Shown piece after piece: positions 46,701-54,453 of a stretch of 64,000 nt of DNA (position 1 is the stretch's first letter; the number at the start of each line of letters is the position of its first letter). The notes under the pieces were generated by a model that did no database searches, was not told where the DNA came from, and saw only the letters and a program-made list of their open reading frames with translations. The DNA lies in the NCBI GenBank assembly GCA_900551755.1, contig URXK01000001.1, positions 320,545 through 384,544 on the forward strand. Reading direction: 5' to 3'. Origin of the DNA: an uncultured Eubacterium sp. Lineage in GTDB: Bacteria > Bacillota > Clostridia > Lachnospirales > CAG-274. The translations under genes were made by a program, and so were the position numbers.

Positions 46701-46852
46701 TTTTAGGCTTGCTTCCACTTGCACTTTTTGGTGACCTATTGTTTATACCAATGGCTGTGCTTATGCTTGTGGGCTTGTTCTTTGCTATGCTTGTTAATTT
46801 GGTTTTAGTACCTTTAGTTTATTATATAGCTTTTAGAAAAAAACAAGCATAA
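43793..46852 (+). CDS. RND-superfamily efflux transporter
   Basis: A 1019-residue transporter of the AcrB/HAE1-like class. The layout is one helix (MVVMVFAAGIFSY), a large extracellular loop, six helices (SLASLIVVLGMLVDNSVVVSDA), a second loop and six helices (LIGGVSLIGCVMANAIVLID). It uses the proton gradient to extrude lipophilic compounds. No outer-membrane channel is encoded, as expected for a monoderm. The operon with the adaptor and the divergent TetR gene suggest inducible drug or bile-type efflux (inference). Confidence 0.92.
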   Translation: MNGKEKFFAGLLERKSLIIMLVVMVFAAGIFSYIQMPKQKFPKVVLPVATVTVVYPGATAEDMEQLVSEKVEHTCMELDGFDKCESTVGDNYSVTSINLSMDLSQSEVDDRWDELRNKMDTLKSDLPSGVTSITVNDDVMDTAGLILAVTGDNISNDELSQRSKEIADQLRLVKGVKKVSVHGDVPSEVKITVNIDKLNDTNVSLAELAKIIGYHNSTLPTGSIKVDGNNIKVNASGQFESLDDIKNIVIASNDDYIITKLSDVADVRMEVPDDEGYYIFNNKKSTVLAVYFESGLNVVSLGDKVNKVIDDYNETLPEGVSVNKIFMQPDKVSNSINDFVVNLLESIILVVIVVMIGMNFRNAIVVSIAIPLSILMNFLFNHIMGLEIHFVSLASLIVVLGMLVDNSVVVSDAIQKNIDAGMSNKDAAVKGVASVALPVFVSMLSSVIAFCSIFVLPGAYRQLSISFPIVIITSLVCSFVVSMIVTPLTSCFLLRKSKESNNSKVPPSRKLYNWAFNHAFKHKASTIIVSIVLMLLCASTVFSIDMQIVPTANDDIITIDVSANDENSVERTREIVNNVEKILDEQPETEYYLSGVGLGIPRYDYAILPKADTDNTGDIYVKINLKNGKRFKKTSDMVDFLQNEMNSHIGGATVMVDELGIFTLNTKPVEVKLYSDNVDDLNKASELVNDMLTQLEGTKGIQNKNELATYNYYVKMDNMKLNTLGLTQAEAQNELSIAMQGRDVSTYRSGNKEYSVVLDTNIDSRDQIKAFKVKSSTMGAKYNVAQFADVSLKPEITSISRIDGRRGRAVGCYTSQKVSEISVQNELEKMISENIDQFPSSVTIENSGKKKPFMEDVLFNIGIAAAVAVIAMLILLLIQFGSIKKVAIVFISVPFGLATGMLGLKITGQPISLFALIGGVSLIGCVMANAIVLIDCITNELNSGLGIEEACKSAGGQRLRPILMSTMTTVLGLLPLALFGDLLFIPMAVLMLVGLFFAMLVNLVLVPLVYYIAFRKKQA

Positions 46853-46872
46853 ATATTAATTGTTAATAAAAT

Positions 46873-46915
46873 AAGAGTTTATGTTAGAGTAAAATCTTTC
46901 ATAAACTCTTTTTTT
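46873..46915 (+). terminator. Terminator of the efflux operon
   Basis: Stem GAGTTTATG (46875-46883) with CATAAACTC (46900-46908), followed by TTTTTTT. Confidence 0.85.
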
Positions 46916-47002
46916 GTTATAAATTATATAGTTAAATATTTTTAATAGTATGGGTTTAAATTGAATTTTACTAAATAGTATACCTAAATTTAAGCAATAA
47001 AA

Positions 47003-47038
47003 ATAAAAGCCTTATTTAATAAATAAGACTTAGCCAGA
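47003..47038 (-). terminator. Minus-strand terminator-like hairpin
   Basis: On the minus strand AAGTCTTATTT pairs with AAATAAGGCTT around ATT and is followed by TTATTTTTATT. It lies directly after the 11-codon frame at 47041-47076 and would end a very short transcript. Confidence 0.55.
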
Positions 47039-47040
47039 CC

Positions 47041-47076
47041 TCAAGCAAAAATAATAAGAATGTTACTTGCTGTCAT
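47041..47076 (-). CDS. Possible 11-residue peptide (MTASNILIIFA)
   Basis: A minus-strand frame with a strong ribosome site (ATGGAGGAAATAATAA before ATG) encodes MTASNILIIFA and stops at TGA. The same frame continues GLAKSYLLNKAFIFIA after the stop, so it may be the decayed start of a small hydrophobic holin-like toxin. A terminator hairpin follows at once. No good promoter was found. It is a weak call. Confidence 0.3.
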   Translation of the reverse strand: MTASNILIIFA

Positions 47077-47150
47077 TTATTATTTCCTCCATAGATTATA
47101 TTAAAAGGAAAAGGCGAAATTTATATTAATATAAAAATTAGCAATATTAT

Positions 47151-47178
47151 TTAACAATATAAATTATTATGATATACT
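47151..47178 (+). promoter_or_regulatory. Promoter of the SLH-GH5 gene
   Basis: TTAACA at 47151-47156 and TATACT at 47173-47178, spacer 16 bases, 35 bases before the start codon. Confidence 0.6.
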
Positions 47179-47212
47179 AGTTATATACTATATAAGAAAT
47201 AGGTGGGATTTT

Positions 47213-48796
47213 ATGAAGATTAAATTTTTTATATCAACAATTATTATTGCAAGTATGTTTTGTGCTGGCGTAAATAATGCAGGTATTGCAAATGCTGAAA
47301 CCAACACTACTAATAATATTGTTTTTAATGATGTTAATGTAGATGATTGGTATTACAACACTGTTATGGAAATGGCTCGCAAGGGTATTTTGTCAGGTTA
47401 CAGTGACGGAAGTTTTAAGCCAAACGCAAGCATTACATCAGCTGAATTTACATCAGTTATAGGCAGAATTATGGGAATTAGTGGTTCTAACGATATAATT
47501 ACAAGTCACTGGGCAGCACCTATTTTAAAAACAGCTATGGATAAGGGCTGGTATGATTATGACGAAAATCCACCTACTGGCGAAATGTATGACAAGCCTA
47601 TTAAAAGGCAACTTGCTGTTAAGATAGTTATGAAAGCTATGGCAAAGCCTATTCAGTATGACTACAATGTAGAGTCAGCTAAAATAAAGGACTTTAGTAG
47701 CCTTAACGGCAGATACTATGACACAACACTTTCAGCCTATGCTGACGGAATACTAACTGGAAATTCAAGTGGTATGTTTAGACCAGAAGCCTCACTTACA
47801 AGGGCTGAGGCTTGTACAATTATAAAAAAAGCTATGGATAAATATTTAGGAACTGTCAATATAGAACCTCAAAATGAACATACTACAGAAATAGTGGCTG
47901 TTAGTGGAGGCGTAAGTGAGAATGGGCAATTGAAAGTGGTTGGAACTCAGCTATGCAATGAAAAAGGAGAGGCTGTTGTGTTAAGGGGTATGAGTAGCCA
48001 CGGACTTCAATGGTTTCCTCAATTTGTAAGCTCTGATTACATAAAAGCTGTTGGAGCGAGGGGAGCTAATGTAATGCGTTTTGCTATGTATACTAGCGAA
48101 AATGGCTATATTTCAAATCATTCTATAAAGAATACATTGACAAAGGCTGTTGATAATGCTATATCAAATGATATGTATGCCATTATTGACTGGCATATTT
48201 TAAGTGACGGAAATCCTATGACCTATAAAAGTGAAGCAAAGGAATTTTTTGCTGAAATGGCTCAAAAATATAAGGCTAGTAAAGCTGTTATATATGAAAT
48301 ATGTAATGAACCTAATGGAAATATTAGTTGGAGCAAAGATGTTAAGCCTTATGCTACAGAAATTATAAATACTATAAGAGCTTATGATAATAATGCAATT
48401 ATTTTAGTAGGAAATCCTCAGTGGGACCAAGACCTTGACAGCGTTGTGGCGGATAGATTAAGTGGTAACAACATTATGTACACTTGCCATTTCTATGCAG
48501 GTACTCATACACAGTGGTTAAGGGATAAAATTACAAATGCTCTCAATAATGGCATACCGATTTTTGTAAGTGAGTGGGGAACAAGTAGTGCTGATGGTAA
48601 CGGTGGTGTCTTTGTTGAGGAAACAAATAAATGGCTTAATTATATGGCAGATAAAAAGATAAGCTGGTGCAATTGGTCATTGTGTGATAAAGATGAAACA
48701 TCAGCCGCTCTTAATAAAGGTGCAAATGCTTCTGACGGCTTAAGTGATTTTGAACTTAGTAGCTCTGGTAAAATAGTGTTTAATAGTTTTAAATAA
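47213..48796 (+). CDS. Secreted SLH-anchored GH5 endoglucanase
   Basis: A 527-residue surface enzyme. A signal peptide (about 1-28, ending NAGIANA) is followed by three S-layer homology modules (about 40-95, 100-155, 160-215; each with the GYSDGSFKPNASITSAEF-type core, here varied), which bind cell-wall polymer. The GH5 domain (about 235-527) resembles subfamily 2 cellulases: GTQLCNEKGEAVVLRGMSSHG, proton donor E366 in EICNEPNG and nucleophile E454 in FVSEWGTS. It would cut beta-1,4-glucan at the cell surface. Confidence 0.92.
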   Translation: MKIKFFISTIIIASMFCAGVNNAGIANAETNTTNNIVFNDVNVDDWYYNTVMEMARKGILSGYSDGSFKPNASITSAEFTSVIGRIMGISGSNDIITSHWAAPILKTAMDKGWYDYDENPPTGEMYDKPIKRQLAVKIVMKAMAKPIQYDYNVESAKIKDFSSLNGRYYDTTLSAYADGILTGNSSGMFRPEASLTRAEACTIIKKAMDKYLGTVNIEPQNEHTTEIVAVSGGVSENGQLKVVGTQLCNEKGEAVVLRGMSSHGLQWFPQFVSSDYIKAVGARGANVMRFAMYTSENGYISNHSIKNTLTKAVDNAISNDMYAIIDWHILSDGNPMTYKSEAKEFFAEMAQKYKASKAVIYEICNEPNGNISWSKDVKPYATEIINTIRAYDNNAIILVGNPQWDQDLDSVVADRLSGNNIMYTCHFYAGTHTQWLRDKITNALNNGIPIFVSEWGTSSADGNGGVFVEETNKWLNYMADKKISWCNWSLCDKDETSAALNKGANASDGLSDFELSSSGKIVFNSFK

Positions 48797-48839
48797 AAGT
48801 AATTGCTATGATATTTTTATAAAAATCTGAAAAAAGGTA

Positions 48840-48870
48840 TTGACCTAAAGTCAAGTTTAAGTTGTATCCT
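48840..48870 (+). promoter_or_regulatory. MerR-type promoter with 19-base spacer
   Basis: TTGACC at 48840-48845 and TATCCT at 48865-48870 with a 19-base spacer holding the dyad TAAA-GTCAAG-TTTA. Over-long spacers with a central dyad are characteristic of promoters activated by MerR-family proteins. It now drives only a gene remnant. Confidence 0.6.
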
Positions 48871-48886
48871 TAACTTAAGGTAACAG

Positions 48887-49297
48887 ATGTTAGTAGATGA
48901 TTTGGAAAACATTATGTCTGACTGTACAATAAAACCTATGGTAAATCAAATTTTAACTCATATTGGTAATACACCTGTTGATTTAATTGATTTTTGCAAT
49001 AAAAATGGAATACTAACAGAAGCATATTCGCCAATAGCTCACGGTGAGGCATTAAAGAAAGATGTTATTGTAAATATGGCAAATAAATATAATGTATCTG
49101 TAGCACAGTTGTGTATACAATATGTAATTCATCTTGGAATGGTCGCTTTGCCTAAAACATCAAATCCTGTGCATATGAAGGATAATGTAGATTTGAATTT
49201 TAATATTTCTGCTGATGATATGGAAGAATTAAAGGTGCTTAATATTATGAAGGATTATGGCGAATATAGCTTTTTCCCTGTGTTTAGTGGTAAGTAA
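48887..49297 (+). pseudogene. Aldo/keto reductase, C-terminal remnant
   Basis: 136 residues match only the C-terminal half of an aldo/keto reductase: KPMVNQILTHIGNTPVDLID, EAYSPIAHGE, SVAQLCIQYVIHLGMVALPK and NFNISADDMEELK. The N-terminal half with the catalytic Asp-Tyr-Lys-His tetrad (about 140 residues) is missing, and the DNA just upstream is a MerR-type promoter. A deletion appears to have joined the promoter to the 3' half. It is not expected to be an active enzyme. Confidence 0.8.
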
Positions 49298-49323
49298 TTA
49301 TTTTAAAATCGAGAGGGTAGATT

Positions 49324-49533
49324 ATGAGTAAATTCGATTCATTGTGGAAATGGATAAAAGAAAATGGAACAGATAATTTTAAGCTGACTTATGCTGAAAT
49401 TGAGAATATAGCAGGTTTGCCAATAGACCATTCATTTTTAAAGTTTAAGAAAGAACTTTTGGAATATGGTTATAAAGTGGGTAAAATTTCTATTAAAGAG
49501 CAGACTGTGTATTTTGAAAAGGTAATGGAATAG
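49324..49533 (+). CDS. Conserved hypothetical protein, 69 residues
   Basis: A small basic protein (MSKFDSLWKWIKENG start) with the pattern LTYAEIENIAGLPIDHSFLK, which looks like a short helix-turn-helix-like unit, and a C-terminal beta hairpin (IKEQTVYFEK). It follows the aldo/keto reductase remnant by 26 bases with GAGAGG as ribosome site. A function is not recognised. Confidence 0.7.
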   Translation: MSKFDSLWKWIKENGTDNFKLTYAEIENIAGLPIDHSFLKFKKELLEYGYKVGKISIKEQTVYFEKVME

Positions 49534-50049
49534 TGATTAATAATGGAAACCCTTTCGACAACCTACGGTTGCCACCTTCCCTATGAGGGAAGGCAAAGGG
49601 GGTAGCCCAAATGTATTGATTTATAGAAGTTACAAAGGGCGACTATATTGCACCGAAAAATTTATTGGTAAAATCGGGTGATTACTAATCGCTCCTACAA
49701 ATAACTCGTTCGTAGCAATTACAAGTACACTAAATACTAACCATCTAGCTCCAATCTTATGGGAGCTGTCACGAAGTGACTGAGGGGCTTCTATTTTTAG
49801 GTAATAAATAATAGTTAATAATTAATAAATAAATTGGAAACCATTCCGACAACCTGCGGTTGCCACCTTCCCTATGAGGGAAGGTAAGTGGCGTATACTT
49901 ACATATTAAAGTACATCTTATTTGTAGGGGCGACCAGTGGTCGTCATTTTGTTTTAGAGGTAGGTATAATGAAAGAATTTTTTTAACAACCTATAACAAA
50001 AGATTAACCATCTAGCTCCACTTGTAGGGGAGCTAATGGGGTATTTTAA
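49534..50049. repeat. Intergenic repeat cluster 1
   Basis: 516 bases between convergent genes, filled by modular palindromic elements. Type A (GGAAACC...CCTTCCC-TATGA-GGGAAGG) lies at 49545-49597 and 49836-49887. Type B (GGGTGATTACTAATCGCTC) is at 49671-49701, and type C (TAGCTCC...GGAGCTGTCACGAAGTGAC) at 49741-49793 with a shortened copy at 50008-50034. Type D (GGGGCGACCAGTGGTCGTC) is inverted at 49923-49946. Frames in it are spurious. Confidence 0.85.
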
Positions 50050-50634
50050 TTAGCTTAATTTCTCATTATTTTTTATAGAGTGATAAACCTTAGCAATAGG
50101 CAAACCTACAATAGTATAATAGTCCCCGTCAATTTTATCAACAAGTATTGCACCAAGACCCTGTATACCATAAGCACCAGCCTTATCCATAGGTTCCCAG
50201 CTATCAACATAGCTTATTATAGTATCCTGTGAAAGCTCTCTAAAATAAACATCAGCACAATCAGCAAAATTTTCAATAAAAACTCTACCAGCCACATAAT
50301 AATAAAGAGTAACACCGGTATAAACTTGATGCTTTTTACCAGATAGTTCACTTAACATTCTAATGGCATCATTTCTATCCTTTGGCTTACCAAGAATTTC
50401 ATTATCTATTGCCACAATAGTATCTGCTGCCACAACTACAGTATCTTTTTCAGGCATTTCTTTGTCAAATACAGCATCAGCTTTTCTAAGTGAAAGCTCC
50501 ATAACTATTTCAGATGGTGTCATACCCTCATCATAGCTTTCGTCAGTATTGCAAGTTGAAACCTTAAAATCAAAGCCTACCTGTTTCATTAATTCAGAGC
50601 GTCTAGGTGAACCAGAAGCTAATATAATATCCAT
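50050..50634 (-). CDS. maf: Maf-family nucleotide pyrophosphatase
   Basis: A 194-residue Maf protein, which hydrolyses non-canonical or canonical nucleoside triphosphates (family dTTP/UTP/pseudo-UTP). It begins MDIILASGSPRRSELMKQVG, with the conserved Ser-Arg-Arg; ADTIVAIDNEILGKPKD and GKKHQVYTGVTLY follow, then DKAGAYGIQG. ATG 50634 is chosen over an in-frame TTG at 50637. It lies downstream of the DUF4321 gene by 12 bases, a frequent pairing in Clostridia. Confidence 0.94.
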   Translation of the reverse strand: MDIILASGSPRRSELMKQVGFDFKVSTCNTDESYDEGMTPSEIVMELSLRKADAVFDKEMPEKDTVVVAADTIVAIDNEILGKPKDRNDAIRMLSELSGKKHQVYTGVTLYYYVAGRVFIENFADCADVYFRELSQDTIISYVDSWEPMDKAGAYGIQGLGAILVDKIDGDYYTIVGLPIAKVYHSIKNNEKLS

Positions 50635-50646
50635 CAAAATTTCCTC

Positions 50647-50904
50647 CTAAAAGAATTTCTTGTATATAACGCCAGCAATAAGCATACCAATAATGCCAGC
50701 AATAGTAAAGCTAATATGAAAGCCAAACTGAACATAAATAAAATCAAGATTAATAGTTAAAGGCTGTGTAAGCCCAATAGTTTTGCCATAATTAAGCCAG
50801 TTAAGCCAATCTGGAGCTTTTGCAGTAAGTGTGCCTAAAAAACTGCCTATGATTAAGCCAGATATTAAAACAAGCAAAAATACAACATTTGATTTATTTT
50901 TCAT
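50647..50904 (-). CDS. DUF4321 membrane protein
   Basis: An 85-residue protein with two membrane segments (VVFLLVLISGLIIGSFLGTL and FTIAGIIGMLIAGVIYKKFF). Length, layout and position beside maf fit DUF4321, a clostridial family of unknown role. Confidence 0.85.
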   Translation of the reverse strand: MKNKSNVVFLLVLISGLIIGSFLGTLTAKAPDWLNWLNYGKTIGLTQPLTINLDFIYVQFGFHISFTIAGIIGMLIAGVIYKKFF

Positions 50905-51033
50905 AAGTATCGTCCTTTCTATTGTATAAACTATATTTTAATAGAAAAGATAATTCTTTTCAAGTCTTTTGTTGAATTATGTTAAGATATAATTTATAAT
51001 AGATAATGCAGATTATTTTTATAGGAGAAGATT

Positions 51034-52473
51034 ATGTTATTTAATTCCCTTGATTTTGTTTTATTTTTTATTGTAGTTGTTTTTCTTCACTATACCTTAC
51101 CTCACAAATTAAGATGGATTATGCTTTTAATAGCAAGCTGTATTTTTTATATGTGCTGGCGACCTGAGCTAATTATTCTTATTTTGTTTTCAACATTTTT
51201 GAATTGGGGTGTATCACTTTTAATAGACAAGCATAGAAATAAGGGCAAAAAGCTCCTTATATTTAGCTTAATAGTTAATTTTGGCTTGCTTTTTATATTT
51301 AAGTATATGATGTTTATTAATCATACTTTTATGGATATTTATAACTACTTTGGCTGGCATTATCCTATTAATGATTTTAATATTATTTTGCCAATGGGTA
51401 TATCTTTTTACACTTTTCAAGCTGCTAGTTATACTATTGATATTTACAGAAATGAATATGCTCCAGAAAAAAATTACTTTAAATTTACTCTTTTTGTAAC
51501 ATTTTTCCCTCAGCTTGTTGCTGGACCTATTGAAAGAGCTGATAGACTTTTAAATCAGCTTTTTACTAAAAAAAGGTTCAATGTCAATAACTTTGCTGAA
51601 GGCTTTAAGCTAATGATAATGGGTTATTTTAAAAAAATAGTTATTGCTGACAGAGCTTCTGTTTTGGTTGATACTGTTTTTAATAATCCAACAGAACATA
51701 GTGGTCTTTCTTTTATTTTGGCTAGTTTGTTTTTTACATTTCAGATTTACGGTGATTTTAGTGGTTACACAGACATAGCTAGAGGCTGTGGCAGAATACT
51801 AGGAATTGATTTAATGTATAACTTTGACAGACCTTATTTTTCTAAAAGTATTAAGGAGTTTTGGAGAAGGTGGCATATTTCACTTTCAAGTTGGTTAAGA
51901 GATTATGTATATATTCCTTTAGGTGGCAGTCACTGTTCAAGACTAAGAAAATACTTTAATATAATGGTTACATTTTTAGCAAGTGGCTTGTGGCACGGGG
52001 CAAACTGGACTTATGTTTTCTGGGGTGGACTTCACGGCTTGTATCAAATTGTGGGTGATGTTAAAAACTTGATTTTGCCTAAGTGGGATAACTGCTTTAT
52101 TAATTTATTTAGAGTGATTATTACATTTATTTTAGTTGTTTTTGCTTGGATTTTCTTTAGAGCTAATACAATAAGTGATGGCTTTTATATTGTGGCACAT
52201 CTTTTTGATGATATTGGCAATATAACTAATATGCAGTATATTTATGAACTTTTAAATAATATGGGATTGCAGCTTTTTGAAATTATATTGGTAGTTTGTG
52301 CTATTTGTTTCCTTATTTTTAGTGAGGTTATAAGTTACAAAATGGATATTCATTTACTTATGAATAAAGCTCCTTTAGTTGTTAGATTTGTATATTATTA
52401 TATTCTTGTTATTATTATTTTTGGAATGGGGGTGTTCTCTGGTGGAGGACAATTTATATACTTCCAGTTTTAA
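51034..52473 (+). CDS. MBOAT family O-acyltransferase (AlgI/DltB-like)
   Basis: A 479-residue polytopic acyltransferase. Family motifs: LPMGISFYTFQAASYTIDIY, VAGPIERADRLL, FGDFSGY-type YGDFSGYTDIARG, FWRRWHISLSSWLRDYVYIPLGG (split) and the catalytic His in ASGLWHGANWTYVFWGGLHG (split). AlgI-type enzymes move acyl groups across the membrane onto extracellular glycans. The next gene encodes an SGNH protein, the usual partner. An acetylated surface polymer is the probable product. Confidence 0.92.
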   Translation: MLFNSLDFVLFFIVVVFLHYTLPHKLRWIMLLIASCIFYMCWRPELIILILFSTFLNWGVSLLIDKHRNKGKKLLIFSLIVNFGLLFIFKYMMFINHTFMDIYNYFGWHYPINDFNIILPMGISFYTFQAASYTIDIYRNEYAPEKNYFKFTLFVTFFPQLVAGPIERADRLLNQLFTKKRFNVNNFAEGFKLMIMGYFKKIVIADRASVLVDTVFNNPTEHSGLSFILASLFFTFQIYGDFSGYTDIARGCGRILGIDLMYNFDRPYFSKSIKEFWRRWHISLSSWLRDYVYIPLGGSHCSRLRKYFNIMVTFLASGLWHGANWTYVFWGGLHGLYQIVGDVKNLILPKWDNCFINLFRVIITFILVVFAWIFFRANTISDGFYIVAHLFDDIGNITNMQYIYELLNNMGLQLFEIILVVCAICFLIFSEVISYKMDIHLLMNKAPLVVRFVYYYILVIIIFGMGVFSGGGQFIYFQF

Positions 52474-53488
52474 ACAAATTGTGATTTTTGTTATTAAAAT
52501 TGCTGTTTTTGTGGCTTGTGTTTTGCCAGTTATTTATTTCTTAGGCAACAAATATTCTGTTGCTTCAACTGAAAACAAAATAAATAGCTATAATGAAAGT
52601 AGATGGAATGAGTTTTATCAACAGCCGAGAAATACTATTGATATGGTGTTTTTAGGTTCTTCTCATTCTTACTGTACATTTGACCCTTTAATTGTAGATA
52701 GTGGCTTAGGTACAAATAGCTATCAAATGGGTATGCCTTTACAGCATTTAGACTCAACTTATTATACATTGAGAGAGGTGCTTAATTATCAAAGTCCTAA
52801 AGATGTAGTTCTTGAGGTTTATTGGGATATGCTTGATGATGATTTTGAGCTTACTCAAGCTGGTTATTTATTTCAAGTAATGAAAAATAAGGACCTTGAA
52901 AAGGAATATATTAAGACAGTATTCCCTTTAAGTGAAAAGGTAAAGTATAATGTAAATATATTTAGATACCAGGCAGATTATTTTGCTTATAGAAATACTA
53001 AACTTAAGGAAAAGCTAGAAAATAACTATGGCTTTTTTACTCCAGCAAGGGCAAAGCAGGAGGGTATAGAAAAATATCGGTCTAAAGGCTATACATATTG
53101 TAATTACAATATGTTGCCAGATGAATTTGACAAAACTAATCAGTTTAAAAACACTGACGGCAAAGTGTGGAAAGCTAGTTCATCACAGCTTAAGTACCTT
53201 AATAAAATAATTGAGCTTTGTAATGAAAAGGGTATTAGGCTTACTTTTGTTACAGCTCCTGTTGCAAATGTTTCTCTTGATTATATTCAAAATTATGATT
53301 ATATTCATAACTATGTTGAGGATATAGCTAATAAAAATGGTATAAAATATCTTGATTATAATATTGTAAATAAGGATAAAACTCTTTTTGAAAATAATAA
53401 TTTTAGAGATGACGCCCACTTAAATCATAGTGGTGTTGAAATTGCTGATAAATATTTTATAAATTGGTACAAACAAAATTACAATTAA
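52442..53488 (+). CDS. Membrane-anchored SGNH-type protein, partner of the MBOAT enzyme
   Basis: A 348-residue protein with one N-terminal membrane helix (IVIFVIKIAVFVACVLPVI) and an extracellular SGNH-like domain. The nucleophile region is MVFLGSSHSYCTFD, and the C-terminal DDAHLNHSG supplies the Asp-His pair. DltD/AlgX-like partners take the acyl group from the MBOAT channel and pass it to the glycan. GTG 52442 inside the end of the MBOAT gene is chosen because of the GGGGGTG ribosome site; a longer frame from 52379 would add unlikely residues. Confidence 0.8.
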   Translation: MEDNLYTSSFKQIVIFVIKIAVFVACVLPVIYFLGNKYSVASTENKINSYNESRWNEFYQQPRNTIDMVFLGSSHSYCTFDPLIVDSGLGTNSYQMGMPLQHLDSTYYTLREVLNYQSPKDVVLEVYWDMLDDDFELTQAGYLFQVMKNKDLEKEYIKTVFPLSEKVKYNVNIFRYQADYFAYRNTKLKEKLENNYGFFTPARAKQEGIEKYRSKGYTYCNYNMLPDEFDKTNQFKNTDGKVWKASSSQLKYLNKIIELCNEKGIRLTFVTAPVANVSLDYIQNYDYIHNYVEDIANKNGIKYLDYNIVNKDKTLFENNNFRDDAHLNHSGVEIADKYFINWYKQNYN

Positions 53489-53503
53489 ATAATTGACAAA
53501 CTG

Positions 53504-53533
53504 AATTGCGGCAATATTGTCGCAATTTTTTTA
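53504..53533 (+). terminator. Terminator after the SGNH gene
   Basis: Stem AATTGCGGCAA with TTGTCGCAATT (one mismatch), followed by TTTTTTT. Confidence 0.82.
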
Positions 53534-53610
53534 TTTATAACAAGCCTAATTATACAAAAAAATACAGCATAAATATTTATAATTAATTTATAAATTAAGG
53601 CGGTGATAAA

Positions 53611-54453
53611 ATGACAGTTAATATTTATGCTGATGAAATGTTTTTTATTAACTTTATAGTCAATATTGCAATAATAGAAATTGCAAAAAGAATTTTAAAA
53701 CTAAAAGTAAATATTTGGCGAGAAACTATAGCTGGAATTTGTACTTCTCTTGTTTATACTCTTTTTGTTGTTACTAGCTTAAGGGTATATATTAATATTT
53801 TTACTATAGTTATACTTAATACAGCTGAACTTATATTTCTTTTTAAGCCTAAATCCTTTACTGATTGCTTTAAATATAGTGTCACATTTAAGCTGGTGTC
53901 TTTTGGTACAAATAGTTGTGTGTTGTTTTTAACTAATTATATTAAAAATAAGTTTAGTTATTGGGTGTTAATACTTAGTTTTATTGTTACCTATTTATCT
54001 TACATTGTATTAAATATATTAAATAAAGAGGTAGTTTATTACAAAATTAATATTAAATGTAGTGACAAAATAGTTAGTATTAGGGCATTAGTTGATACTG
54101 GCAATTCTCTTGTTGAGCCTATAAGCAACAAGCCTGTTATTGTGGCTGAATATAGTGCTTTGAAAGATATTTTGCCTTGTAAGCTAATTGAAATATATGA
54201 AAACAAAAATGAAAGTAATTTAATGGAAATTATATCTGCAATATCAGAAGATAGCTTTAGAAAAAGTATAAGAATTATCCCCTTTAAAAGCGTTGGAAAA
54301 GAAAGGGGAATGATGATTGGCTTTGTGGCTGATAGTGCAAAAATAAACGATAATGTAATTAATAAGCCAATAATAGGAATTTGTAGATTTAGTTTAAGTA
54401 AAAATGGCTTGTATAGTGCGTTGCTTAGTCCTAAGCATTTGGGAGGTATATAA
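53611..54453 (+). CDS. spoIIGA: Sigma-E processing protease SpoIIGA
   Basis: A 280-residue membrane protease that removes the pro-sequence of sigma-E in the mother cell during sporulation. Five N-terminal membrane segments start NIYADEMFFINFIVN; the cytoplasmic aspartic-protease-like domain has RALVDTGNSLVEPISNKPV with the catalytic Asp, and GFVADSAKI later. It ends exactly where sigE begins, the conserved pairing, so the organism is a spore former. Confidence 0.93.
   Translation: MTVNIYADEMFFINFIVNIAIIEIAKRILKLKVNIWRETIAGICTSLVYTLFVVTSLRVYINIFTIVILNTAELIFLFKPKSFTDCFKYSVTFKLVSFGTNSCVLFLTNYIKNKFSYWVLILSFIVTYLSYIVLNILNKEVVYYKINIKCSDKIVSIRALVDTGNSLVEPISNKPVIVAEYSALKDILPCKLIEIYENKNESNLMEIISAISEDSFRKSIRIIPFKSVGKERGMMIGFVADSAKINDNVINKPIIGICRFSLSKNGLYSALLSPKHLGGI

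Noticed and set aside
47095-47100. Minus-strand TATAAT just before the 11-residue peptide
   Set aside because: It would start transcription at or after the GGAGG ribosome site, and no -35 box is at the right distance, so it was not called as that peptide's promoter.
49534-50049. tRNA or other known structural RNA in the repeat cluster
   Set aside because: The hairpins are independent palindromes that do not form a cloverleaf, and they recur as separate modules elsewhere.
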